DNA from: Bacteroidota bacterium
Lineage (GTDB): Bacteria; Bacteroidota; Bacteroidia; Bacteroidales; Lentimicrobiaceae
Direction: 5' to 3'
Assembly (NCBI GenBank): GCA_023417935.1
Contig: JAEZDY010000026.1
Span: 18,402-82,401 of the forward strand
Length of the DNA: 64,000 bases
The position numbers were made by a program, and so were the translations under genes. Shown in pieces: positions 44,324 through 51,789 of this stretch. How positions within the stretch are numbered: the first letter of the stretch is position 1; each line of letters begins with the position of its first letter. The notes under the pieces are model-generated. The model had not been told where the DNA came from, did not search any database, and saw only the letters and a program-made list of their open reading frames with translations.

Positions 44324-45547
44324 ATGAGGAAATTTACAATTATGATCTTGCTTGTAACAACTTTTTCATCTGCAATAGCAGGTGGTTATCAGGTTGGTTT
44401 ACATGGCATCAGGCAAATCGGTATGGGTTTAGTAGGTACTCCACTTACCCTTGATGCAAGTGTACTCTTTTATAATCCGGGCGGACTTTCATTTATACCA
44501 CCTGATTATAGTTTTGCACTAGGAGTGAGTGGAATAAGGTCATATACAGCCTATAAGAAAACTGAACCTTCGTTGGCAGAAGCTCTTACTGATAACCCGT
44601 GGGGAACTCCATTTTATTTCTATGGTGCTGTGAGAATCAATGATCGCCTCAGCGCAGGTCTTGCTATTAACACGCCTTACGGTAACAGCCTGTCGTGGGG
44701 TAAGGACTGGATTGGCCGATATCTCATTCAAGATCTCTCACTACAGGCTATTTTCTATCAGCCAACTATCTCATACAAAATCAGTGATAAGATAGGATTG
44801 GGCGTTGGATTAGTATATGCCACAGGCAAGTTTGAACTAAATAAAGCCCTTCCGGTATTCAATGCCGGCGGTGAAGGCAGCATAAACCTTGAAGGTTCAA
44901 CAAGCAAAATTGGATTCAATGCCGGTTTAATGGTTCGTCCTGTTGATGGACTCAACATTGGTATAGATTACCGATCAGCAATGGATATGGAAACCGATGA
45001 TGCAGTAGCTACTTTTGATGTTCCGGTTTCTTTGCAGGGTAATTTTCCAAATACTAATGTATCAACCAAGCTTCCTCTGCCTGCTAACCTTGATTTTGGT
45101 GCAGCTTATGATGTGACAGAGAAACTGATGGTTGCTTTTAGCCTAAATTATGTATTCTGGAGCAGTTATGATTCTCTGATCTTTGATTTCGAGAAAAATA
45201 CCCCATCACTTGCTGATTCACGAAATCCCCGCTTATACAGCAATAAAATGATTGTTAGGCTTGGTACTGAGTACAAGGTTACAAATTCATTCTTTATCAG
45301 GGCAGGGGGATATTATGATCCTTCACCTGTTAATTCTGATTATTTTTCGCCTGAAACCCCAAGTTTAAATAGTGTTGGTTTAACTGCTGGTATCACATAC
45401 CTCCCAGTGGAAAAGCTGGCTATTGAACTCTCTTTTCTATATATTTCAGGTCAGGAAGGGGAACGTGCATACTTACCTGATAATTTTTCAGGTACCTTCA
45501 AAACCCAGACTTACATCCCTGGATTTGGCATTTCATATAATTTCTAA
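44324..45547 (+). CDS. OmpP1/FadL-family outer-membrane transporter
   Basis: A protein of about 407 residues of the FadL/TodX family, beta-barrels that let hydrophobic molecules cross the outer membrane. A signal peptide (about 1-18) is followed by the family N-terminus GGYQVGLHGIRQIGMGLVGTPLTLDASVLFYNPGGLSF, with the hatch NPxG motif. The C-terminus ends in Phe (GFGISYNF). The ATG at 44324 (MRKFTIM) is chosen over a TTG at 44318. It is 18 bp ahead of the GDSL lipoprotein gene, a pairing that suggests lipid uptake plus ester hydrolysis. Confidence 0.92.
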   Translation: MRKFTIMILLVTTFSSAIAGGYQVGLHGIRQIGMGLVGTPLTLDASVLFYNPGGLSFIPPDYSFALGVSGIRSYTAYKKTEPSLAEALTDNPWGTPFYFYGAVRINDRLSAGLAINTPYGNSLSWGKDWIGRYLIQDLSLQAIFYQPTISYKISDKIGLGVGLVYATGKFELNKALPVFNAGGEGSINLEGSTSKIGFNAGLMVRPVDGLNIGIDYRSAMDMETDDAVATFDVPVSLQGNFPNTNVSTKLPLPANLDFGAAYDVTEKLMVAFSLNYVFWSSYDSLIFDFEKNTPSLADSRNPRLYSNKMIVRLGTEYKVTNSFFIRAGGYYDPSPVNSDYFSPETPSLNSVGLTAGITYLPVEKLAIELSFLYISGQEGERAYLPDNFSGTFKTQTYIPGFGISYNF

Positions 45548-45565
45548 CCAATTCAACTGTCATTT

Positions 45566-46888
45566 ATGAAAAACTATAAAATTTTATACTTGTTCCTGAT
45601 TGCAGTTGTTCTTACAGCTTGCAAACCTGAGATTGAGAGTTTCACCCCTTCAGCCGGTAATGCTGACTTCACCAAATACATCTCCTTGGGTAATTCCCTG
45701 ACAGCAGGATATCTTGATGGTGATTTGTTTATGAGTGGTCAAAAGGCTTCATATCCTAATTTAATTGCAGGTCAGTTAAAAACTGTAGGTGGTGGTGAAT
45801 TCCTTCAACCACTTATGTATGATGACATTGGATTTGGTAAACGTTTGGTATTAAACCTTAATACCATCAGGGACTGCTTTGGTCAGCCGGTTGATGGAGT
45901 GGCACCTTCTCTGGGGGCTTTTCCCTTGGCAATGCTTGATCCAAAAACTCCCGATCCAAGGAATTTTACAAATAGTCAGGAGTTACATGGTTCACATAAT
46001 CTGGGAGTGCCAGGTGCTAAATCATTCCATTTACTTGCACCCGGTTATGGCAGCATGAACCCATACTTCGGCAGGTTTGCAGCTGGTGCTCAAATTTCTG
46101 TAATAGAACAGGCTGTCTCATTAAATCCTACGTTTTTTAGTCTCTGGATAGGTAACAATGATATACTTACTTATGCACTTGCTGGTGGTGAGCAGGATTC
46201 ACTTACATCGGTCCAGCTGTTCTCTTATGCGTATTCAAACTTACTAGCAGCCTTAACAGCCAATGGAGCAAAAGGAGTAGTAGCAAATATCCCTGACATT
46301 ACCAATATCGCACATTTTACCACCATTCCATATAATGGATTGGCACTTACTGACGAAGCACAGGTAGCCGGACTAAATGAAGGATATGAAGCACTTGGTA
46401 TTACCTTCCAGTTAGGCCCAAATCCTTTCATTGTTTCTGATCCTGGTGCCTTAGGTGGTATGCGACAAATTAAATCAAACGAACTTATACTATTATCACT
46501 ACCACAGGATTCTATCAGATGCAAAGGGTGGGGATCACTAAAACCAATACCCGCTCAATATTTCCTTGACGAAGGTGAAATAGCAAATATTAAGGAAACA
46601 ACGCAACAACTTAACACTGTAATTGAGAGCCTGGCAACCAGTAACAATTTGGCATTCGTTAATGCAAATGCCATCTTTAATAACATCCGCACAGGCCTGG
46701 TTTATGATGGTGCACGCTTTAATGCAAAATATATCACCGGTGGTGTAAACACGCTCGATGGTATCCACCTCACTGCAAGAGGAAATGCGCTTGTGGCTAA
46801 TTTCTTTATTGAAGCAATTAATGCAAAGTATCAGTCTCAAATTCCATTGGTTAATGTAACTGATTATCCCGGGATTATATTCCCGTAA
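45566..46888 (+). CDS. SGNH/GDSL-type hydrolase lipoprotein
   Basis: A 440-residue lipoprotein (lipobox LTAC, Cys19). Block I is ISLGNSLTAGYL with nucleophile Ser44, the oxyanion Asn may be in LWIGNNDIL, and the catalytic pair is in DGIHLTARGN near the C-terminus. It is thus probably an esterase or lipase. The position just after a FadL-type porin suggests action on lipids at the outer membrane, but substrate is inferred only. A terminator lies about 120 bp downstream. Confidence 0.88.
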   Translation: MKNYKILYLFLIAVVLTACKPEIESFTPSAGNADFTKYISLGNSLTAGYLDGDLFMSGQKASYPNLIAGQLKTVGGGEFLQPLMYDDIGFGKRLVLNLNTIRDCFGQPVDGVAPSLGAFPLAMLDPKTPDPRNFTNSQELHGSHNLGVPGAKSFHLLAPGYGSMNPYFGRFAAGAQISVIEQAVSLNPTFFSLWIGNNDILTYALAGGEQDSLTSVQLFSYAYSNLLAALTANGAKGVVANIPDITNIAHFTTIPYNGLALTDEAQVAGLNEGYEALGITFQLGPNPFIVSDPGALGGMRQIKSNELILLSLPQDSIRCKGWGSLKPIPAQYFLDEGEIANIKETTQQLNTVIESLATSNNLAFVNANAIFNNIRTGLVYDGARFNAKYITGGVNTLDGIHLTARGNALVANFFIEAINAKYQSQIPLVNVTDYPGIIFP

Positions 46889-47006
46889 GATATTTAGTAG
46901 AAGGTTAATACAATGACAAGGTGTAAGCTGATAGTAAACATCTAATTCTTCAGGTAATAGCTACTATAATCCTCCGAAAATCTTTTGAATTTTGAGTCAT
47001 AAAATG

Positions 47007-47045
47007 AAAGGGCTGTCTTTAAAAGGACGGCCCTTTTCTGTTTTT
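47007..47045 (+). terminator. rho-independent terminator after the FadL-GDSL unit
   Basis: AAAGGGCTGTC pairs with GGACGGCCCTTT (11-12 bp with G-T pairs) around a short A-rich loop, followed by TTTTCTGTTTTT. The rest of the gap 46889-47187 shows no gene. Confidence 0.85.
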
Positions 47046-47147
47046 AGGTCGGTGGGAAATTTATCCAATTAACATTTTTTAACATGCACAAGTAGCATTA
47101 TGAAGGAGATAGCCAATAGAATTGACTTAACTTCTTGCAGATTAGCT

Positions 47148-47155
47148 TATTTTTG
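47148..47155 (+). promoter_or_regulatory. candidate -7 box upstream of the M23/LysM gene
   Basis: TATTTTTG matches TAnnTTTG and lies 32 bp before the ATG at 47188, after the upstream terminator. A TTG at 47122-47124 is 23 nt upstream, slightly farther than usual for the -33 element. Confidence 0.4.
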
Positions 47156-47187
47156 TGCTCAACGAATTCCATTGAACCGCATGTAGC

Positions 47188-48117
47188 ATGAAATTAGTCT
47201 TAAAAAACTTCATAATAATAGCCCAACTCTGTTTTCTGCTTTGCAGTATCAATTTGTATAGCCAAACATTCAGTATTGACACTACCACTTTCCTTAATCC
47301 TGAAGAACCAGGTCCAGAATATTACGAATACGAATATGAGCCTGATCTAATTTCCAATGAATCAGTAACTCGCGATTTGATGTTTGTTCCTGCTGATGTT
47401 CTATATAACAATAGATGGGATACTCTTAACATAAGGATAGGTAGGACTGATTGGTCAAAAATATCTGACTCCACTTTGCTCTTTATGCATGATTTAAGGG
47501 AACATAATTTTGTGTTTCCCTATAAAGGTAAAGTGATCTCAAATTATGGTCCCCGGGGAGGAAGATTCCACGCAGGCATAGATATCAAGCTTGACAGAGG
47601 CGATACTATTGTCAGCGCTTTTGATGGAAAAGTAAGAATTGCCCGCAGCATCAGCGGATATGGCAAAGTTGTGGTGATTAGACACTTAAATGGCCTTGAA
47701 ACTGTTTATGCCCATCTTTCAAAATATCTGGTTGATGTAAATGATGAAGTAATTGCAGGCCATCCAATAGGCCTAGGAGGTCGAACAGGACGTGCTTCTA
47801 CTGATCATCTGCACTTTGAAACAAGAATACTGGGTGAACACTTCAATCCCACCAGGATCATCAATTTTGATGAGTATTGTCTAACTCAGGATTTTCTGGC
47901 TTTGGATAAAAACAATCTGGGCTTCGGCTCAAAAGAAGTTTCAATGATTTCCTCCGGTAAGGTGAATGACGATGCTACTTATGTTAAGATCAAATCAGGT
48001 GATACTCTTTACAGTATTGCAAGGCGACATAAAACTACCGTTGACCGTTTGTGTAGAATGAACGGGATCACTCCAAAGAAAGTCCTTAAAATCGGCACCC
48101 GGCTTAAGATTGGCTAA
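47188..48117 (+). CDS. M23-family peptidase with C-terminal LysM domain
   Basis: A 309-residue exported peptidoglycan hydrolase candidate. A signal peptide (about 1-26) is followed by a linker, the M23/LytM domain (about 110-225) with zinc-site motifs FHAGIDIKLD and DHLHFETRI and the conserved YGKVVVIRHLNGLETVYAHLS. A LysM domain (about 265-308) reads IKSGDTLYSIARRHKTTVDRLCRMNG. All catalytic residues (His-x3-Asp and HxH) are present, so it is probably active, unlike degenerate LytM activators. Confidence 0.93.
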   Translation: MKLVLKNFIIIAQLCFLLCSINLYSQTFSIDTTTFLNPEEPGPEYYEYEYEPDLISNESVTRDLMFVPADVLYNNRWDTLNIRIGRTDWSKISDSTLLFMHDLREHNFVFPYKGKVISNYGPRGGRFHAGIDIKLDRGDTIVSAFDGKVRIARSISGYGKVVVIRHLNGLETVYAHLSKYLVDVNDEVIAGHPIGLGGRTGRASTDHLHFETRILGEHFNPTRIINFDEYCLTQDFLALDKNNLGFGSKEVSMISSGKVNDDATYVKIKSGDTLYSIARRHKTTVDRLCRMNGITPKKVLKIGTRLKIG

Positions 48118-48153
48118 AGTAGGAAAAGTCGTTTATCTCATTGTTTTAAAGCT

Positions 48154-48161
48154 TAATTTTG
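48154..48161 (+). promoter_or_regulatory. candidate promoter upstream of the hydE-like gene
   Basis: TAATTTTG matches TAnnTTTG, with TTTA (48132-48135) 18 nt upstream as a weak -33 element. The box ends 20 bp before the ATG at 48182, which suits a short leader. Confidence 0.4.
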
Positions 48162-48181
48162 CAGGGTAAAGGCATTAAACA

Positions 48182-49261
48182 ATGAGCTCAATAACCTCGA
48201 TATTAAATAAAGAATCATTACTTAAGGATGATCTTACTGTTCTGCTTAATGCTGAAGGCGATGAGCTGAAAGAGCTGTATGCATGCGCTGCTGAAGTAAA
48301 GGAAAAATTTGTTGGTAAAATAGTCTATTTCCGCGGACTCATTGAATTCTCAAACATCTGCAGTAAGAATTGCTACTACTGTGGTATCCGGAAGGACAAT
48401 AGAAATGTAAAGCGCTATAATCTGTCGGATCAAGAAATTCTTAAGGCAGCTGAATTTGCTTATGAAAGCAGGTATGGATCAGTTGTACTTCAGGGAGGTG
48501 AATTGTCAAACAGAGCTTTCATTGAACGAATTGAGCATCTGGTGAAACAGATCAAGCAAATGTCGGATAATAAATTAGGCATAACCTTGTCAGTTGGTGA
48601 GCAAACACCCGATACCTACAAAAGGTGGTTTGATGCAGGCGCCCACCGTTACCTGCTTCGTATAGAATCGTCAAATCGCGACTTATACTATAAATTGCAT
48701 CCCAATGATTCTACCCACAGTTTTGAACGCCGTCTGCAAGCATTAGCCGACCTTAAAACTGTTGGTTACCAAGTAGGTACCGGGGTAATGATTGGTTTAC
48801 CATACCAAACAACAGATGATTTGGCTGATGACCTGCTTTTTATGAAAGACCTCGATATCGACATGTGTGGTATGGGGCCGTATATTGAGCATGCACATAC
48901 TCCTCTTTGGGATTTGCGACACATGCTTTTACCACTTGAAACACGCTTCAGGCTGGCATTAAAAATGATTGCTATCTTGCGAATACTCATGAAAGATATC
49001 AATATTGCATCAGCTACAGCCCTTCAGGCAATTGATCCATCAGGAAGAGAGAAAGCGCTTATGATAGGTGCAAACATTATAATGCCCAACATTACACCCG
49101 GATTATACCGCAATGACTACAAGCTTTATGAAAATAAACCGTGCGTAGATGAAGAAGCCGATGACTGTAAAAATTGCCTCGAAGCCCGTATTCACCTAAC
49201 AGGCAACAAAATAGGATATGATGGGTGGGGCGATTCAAATCATTTTAAGAATAGGAGCTAA
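48182..49261 (+). CDS. hydE: HydE-like radical SAM maturase
   Basis: A 359-residue radical SAM enzyme. The SAM cluster motif CSKNCYYC (Cys60, Cys64, Cys67; Cx3Cx2C) is followed by LQGGE in the SAM-binding region. A C-terminal Cx7Cx2C at Cys321, Cys329 and Cys332 matches the second Fe-S site of some HydE proteins; PylB lacks it. HydE acts in assembling the H-cluster of [FeFe] hydrogenases. No hydF, hydG or hydrogenase structural gene is in the window, and the neighbours are unrelated, so this copy is an orphan here. A different or additional substrate is possible. Confidence 0.88.
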   Translation: MSSITSILNKESLLKDDLTVLLNAEGDELKELYACAAEVKEKFVGKIVYFRGLIEFSNICSKNCYYCGIRKDNRNVKRYNLSDQEILKAAEFAYESRYGSVVLQGGELSNRAFIERIEHLVKQIKQMSDNKLGITLSVGEQTPDTYKRWFDAGAHRYLLRIESSNRDLYYKLHPNDSTHSFERRLQALADLKTVGYQVGTGVMIGLPYQTTDDLADDLLFMKDLDIDMCGMGPYIEHAHTPLWDLRHMLLPLETRFRLALKMIAILRILMKDINIASATALQAIDPSGREKALMIGANIIMPNITPGLYRNDYKLYENKPCVDEEADDCKNCLEARIHLTGNKIGYDGWGDSNHFKNRS

Positions 49262-49408
49262 TATTCCCTACTCACAGCCTCTCCTTACCAAAGATATGAA
49301 GCGTGAGTTTTCAAACCCCTGATAAGTGACATTTAATTATAGAAGAATATATACAAACAATGTTCAAATCATGATGGGTTAACATTATTGTAGAATTACA
49401 TTATTTAT

Positions 49409-49416
49409 TACATTTG
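49409..49416 (+). promoter_or_regulatory. candidate thyA promoter very close to the start codon
   Basis: TACATTTG matches TAnnTTTG, and TTG at 49388-49390 is 18 nt upstream as a -33 element. The box ends only 3 nt before the ATG at 49420, so transcription would start at or next to the start codon. It also covers a TTG codon in frame with thyA, arguing against that TTG as the start. Confidence 0.35.
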
Positions 49417-49419
49417 GGC

Positions 49420-50214
49420 ATGAAACAATACCACGACCTACTAAACCACGTCCTTAATAATGGGGTGCTAAAAGAAGACCGCACGGGAACCGGAACAAAG
49501 AGTGTTTTCGGTTATCAAATGCGTTTTGATCTTCAGGAAGGGTTTCCACTTTTAACTACAAAGAAGGTACATCTCAGATCTATTATTCATGAACTCCTGT
49601 GGTTTCTAAAAGGTAATACAAACATTGCATACCTTCATGAAAACAAGGTAACTATCTGGGACGAATGGGCAGATGCTAATGGTGATCTTGGTCCGATATA
49701 TGGACATCAGTGGCGCTCATGGCAATCACCTGATGGAGAAGTGATTGACCAAATTAGTGAAGTCATTAAAATGATTAAAACCAATCCTGATTCACGCAGA
49801 CTCATTGTCTCCGCGTGGAACCCCGGTGAATTGAGCAAAATGGCTTTGCCTCCCTGTCACATTCTCTTCCAGTTTTATGTAACGAATGGTAAGTTATCCT
49901 GTCAGCTTTACCAGCGAAGTGCTGACATCTTTCTAGGAGTTCCCTTCAACATTGCATCATATGCATTGTTAACCCTGATGATTGCACAAGTTACAGGTCT
50001 ACAGGCCGGTGAATTTATTCATACTTTCGGTGATGCACATATCTATATGAATCATCTTGAGCAGGTTAACCTTCAGTTGAGCAGGCCTTTCAGAGCATTG
50101 CCTGTGATGACATTAAATCCGGAAGTAAAAGATATAAACGATTTTGAATTTTCCGATTTTACCCTTACCGGTTATGATCCACATCCCGCTATTAAAGCAT
50201 CAGTTGCTGTATAG
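49420..50214 (+). CDS. thyA: thymidylate synthase
   Basis: A 264-residue folate-dependent thymidylate synthase, making dTMP from dUMP with methylene-tetrahydrofolate. Motifs: EDRTGTGTKSVFG near the N-terminus, the catalytic Cys in LPPCHILFQFYV, and RSADIFLGVPFNIASYALL for substrate binding. The ATG at 49420 gives the exact 264-residue length of E. coli ThyA. It lies 60 bp before folA, the enzyme that regenerates the folate it consumes. Confidence 0.98.
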   Translation: MKQYHDLLNHVLNNGVLKEDRTGTGTKSVFGYQMRFDLQEGFPLLTTKKVHLRSIIHELLWFLKGNTNIAYLHENKVTIWDEWADANGDLGPIYGHQWRSWQSPDGEVIDQISEVIKMIKTNPDSRRLIVSAWNPGELSKMALPPCHILFQFYVTNGKLSCQLYQRSADIFLGVPFNIASYALLTLMIAQVTGLQAGEFIHTFGDAHIYMNHLEQVNLQLSRPFRALPVMTLNPEVKDINDFEFSDFTLTGYDPHPAIKASVAV

Positions 50215-50274
50215 CAGGGGTGAGATCGTAATTACAATCTAAGGTGTAAATAGCACCATTTAAAATCAAATGAA

Positions 50275-50778
50275 ATGAAGAGCATATCCTTTATAGTTGC
50301 AATAGCCCAGAACAACGCCATAGGTTGTGAAAACAAGCTATTATGGCATATCCCTGATGATCTCAAGAGATTCAAGCGTTTAACAATGGGGAATACCATT
50401 GTAATGGGCAGATCTACTTATGAATCATTGCCCTTCAAACCATTGCCAGGCAGAAGAAACATTGTAATGACCCGCAACACCACAATGGAGTTTCCGGGAT
50501 GCATTGTTGCACATTCATTAGATGAAGCGATTGAGCTTCTTGATGAGGTCAAAGAAAACTTCATCATTGGTGGAGCACAAATCTACGAAGCATTTCTCCC
50601 ATACGCCACAAAGCTCATCCTAACCATCGTGCATCGTGATTTTACTGCCGATACCTTCTTTCCCGAAATTGATCTAAGCCAATGGATTGAAACAGAACGC
50701 GAAGATATCCTTGATGATGGGACATTGGGATTTGATTATTCTTATATTACTTATATCAGAAAATCCCCGAAGGGTTGA
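50275..50778 (+). CDS. folA: dihydrofolate reductase
   Basis: A 167-residue DHFR that reduces dihydrofolate with NADPH, pairing with ThyA. Motifs: IVAIAQNNAIGCENKLLWHIPDDLKRFKRLTMGNTIVMGRSTYESL, with the catalytic Asp in PDDLKRF (family W-x-P-x-D/E), then PGRRNIVMTR and IIGGAQIYEAFL for cofactor. The final residues KSPKG and the stop codon fall inside the first copy of a short repeat (50763-50782), so the C-terminus seems to have been set by that element. The enzyme core is unaffected. Confidence 0.96.
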   Translation: MKSISFIVAIAQNNAIGCENKLLWHIPDDLKRFKRLTMGNTIVMGRSTYESLPFKPLPGRRNIVMTRNTTMEFPGCIVAHSLDEAIELLDEVKENFIIGGAQIYEAFLPYATKLILTIVHRDFTADTFFPEIDLSQWIETEREDILDDGTLGFDYSYITYIRKSPKG

Positions 50779-50887
50779 TATTATTCAATGCACGTCCAAT
50801 TTTCGCGGAATGTTCAAACCCCGAAGGGGTGATATTTTTATAGCATCAGAGTATTTGGATAGAATTTAAACCCCGAAGAGGTGACAT
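50763..50887. repeat. three copies of a ~20-bp CCCCGAAGGGG element
   Basis: Copies at about 50763-50782, 50816-50835 and 50868-50887 share the form AAACCCCGAAGGGGTGATAT, with 33- and 32-bp unrelated sequence between. The core CCCCGAAGGGG is an inverted repeat with a tiny loop. Regular 52-53 bp spacing looks CRISPR-like but the unit is too short and too few. Dispersed elements of this type are common in Bacteroidota intergenic DNA. Confidence 0.75.
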
Positions 50888-50888
50888 G

Positions 50889-50930
50889 ACACGATTAATC
50901 GTGTCTCTATGAATTAATCGCGTTTCTACA
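50889..50930. repeat. palindrome and tandem ATTAATCGxGT elements
   Basis: ACACGATTAATCGTGT at 50889-50904 is a perfect 16-bp palindrome. It is followed by TCTCTAT and then a second ATTAATCGCGT with TTTCTAC, so the unit ATTAATCGxGTxTCTA occurs twice. It abuts the end of the DUF4249 gene. Confidence 0.65.
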
Positions 50931-51786
50931 ATTCAATCTCTGTGGTTTTTTGATTGTATGCAGCGAAGACCCCTACACCACCAATGATGTTGGAGTATAC
51001 CGGTGTTGGCTCGGCGAAGGGATTATCACCTTCATAATTATCCAGCCCTTTATGGTAGTCGTAATAATGAATATCAGTAATTGCAATGAAAAGGTATACT
51101 TTCTCTGTATCGCCCTCAGGAGATGATTCCTGGTATGTCTTGAAAGAGAAGATCTGGTTATCTTTATTCACATCGGATATATACCTTTCGCCATGCTGAA
51201 ACCCAATACCGGCAATATAGGGGGTGGTACCAAACCAGCTGTCGTTCCGAACAGATGCAACAGAAACGCTGTAAAAATGTCCTTCCCCCTCAATGTCTTT
51301 AAATCTGCCTGAAATGTCAAATGACCTATAATTATTCTCGATAGTTGCATCAATATCAGTAATTTCAATATCAGGTGGGGTGTCAACAGGTACTGTACAT
51401 GATGACTCAGCAACAAACCCACCCGGGGCAGTTACTTTTAAATAGTAGGTTGTCCCTTTAACTATGGGAAAATCCTCCTGACTTACAGAATAACCTATAT
51501 CAGGCCTATATAAAAGTGTAGTTGAATTGACGCCATCTGATAACACCACAGTAGCATCTTCATACTCAGGTTCTTGATTATCAGGGTTGTAATTTGTTGT
51601 ATAGGTTGAGTACACCGGCCTGCTCATGTGCACCCTGATACGGTTGAATTCGTTATCAGGTGAAATAAAACCTGTAACGACTATCTTGGGATCTATAGGG
51701 GGTGCTTCAACATCTGTTACCATATTCTCACACGCGGTAAATGCCAGGAATAGAATAAAAATGAGCGATTTTATTATTGTCTTCAT
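50926..51786 (-). CDS. DUF4249 lipoprotein
   Basis: A 286-residue lipoprotein (lipobox FTACE, Cys19) of the DUF4249 family: PKIVVTGFISPDNEFNRIRVHMSRPVYST near the N-terminus, then beta-rich domains (VAESSCTVPVDTPPDIEITDIDA). DUF4249 proteins accompany TonB receptors in Bacteroidota much as SusD accompanies SusC, and probably form a surface-exposed partner. It starts 3 bp after the TonB receptor gene. The ligand is unknown. Confidence 0.85.
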   Translation of the reverse strand: MKTIIKSLIFILFLAFTACENMVTDVEAPPIDPKIVVTGFISPDNEFNRIRVHMSRPVYSTYTTNYNPDNQEPEYEDATVVLSDGVNSTTLLYRPDIGYSVSQEDFPIVKGTTYYLKVTAPGGFVAESSCTVPVDTPPDIEITDIDATIENNYRSFDISGRFKDIEGEGHFYSVSVASVRNDSWFGTTPYIAGIGFQHGERYISDVNKDNQIFSFKTYQESSPEGDTEKVYLFIAITDIHYYDYHKGLDNYEGDNPFAEPTPVYSNIIGGVGVFAAYNQKTTEIEL

Positions 51787-51789
51787 CGT

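Noticed and set aside
49414..49419. TTG start for thyA two codons upstream
   Set aside because: The ATG at 49420 gives the exact family length, and the TTG lies within a promoter-like box.
50763..50887. CRISPR-like spacing of CCCCGAAGGGG elements
   Set aside because: Only three units of ~20 bp, no cas genes, and the first copy overlaps folA; better explained as a dispersed repeat.
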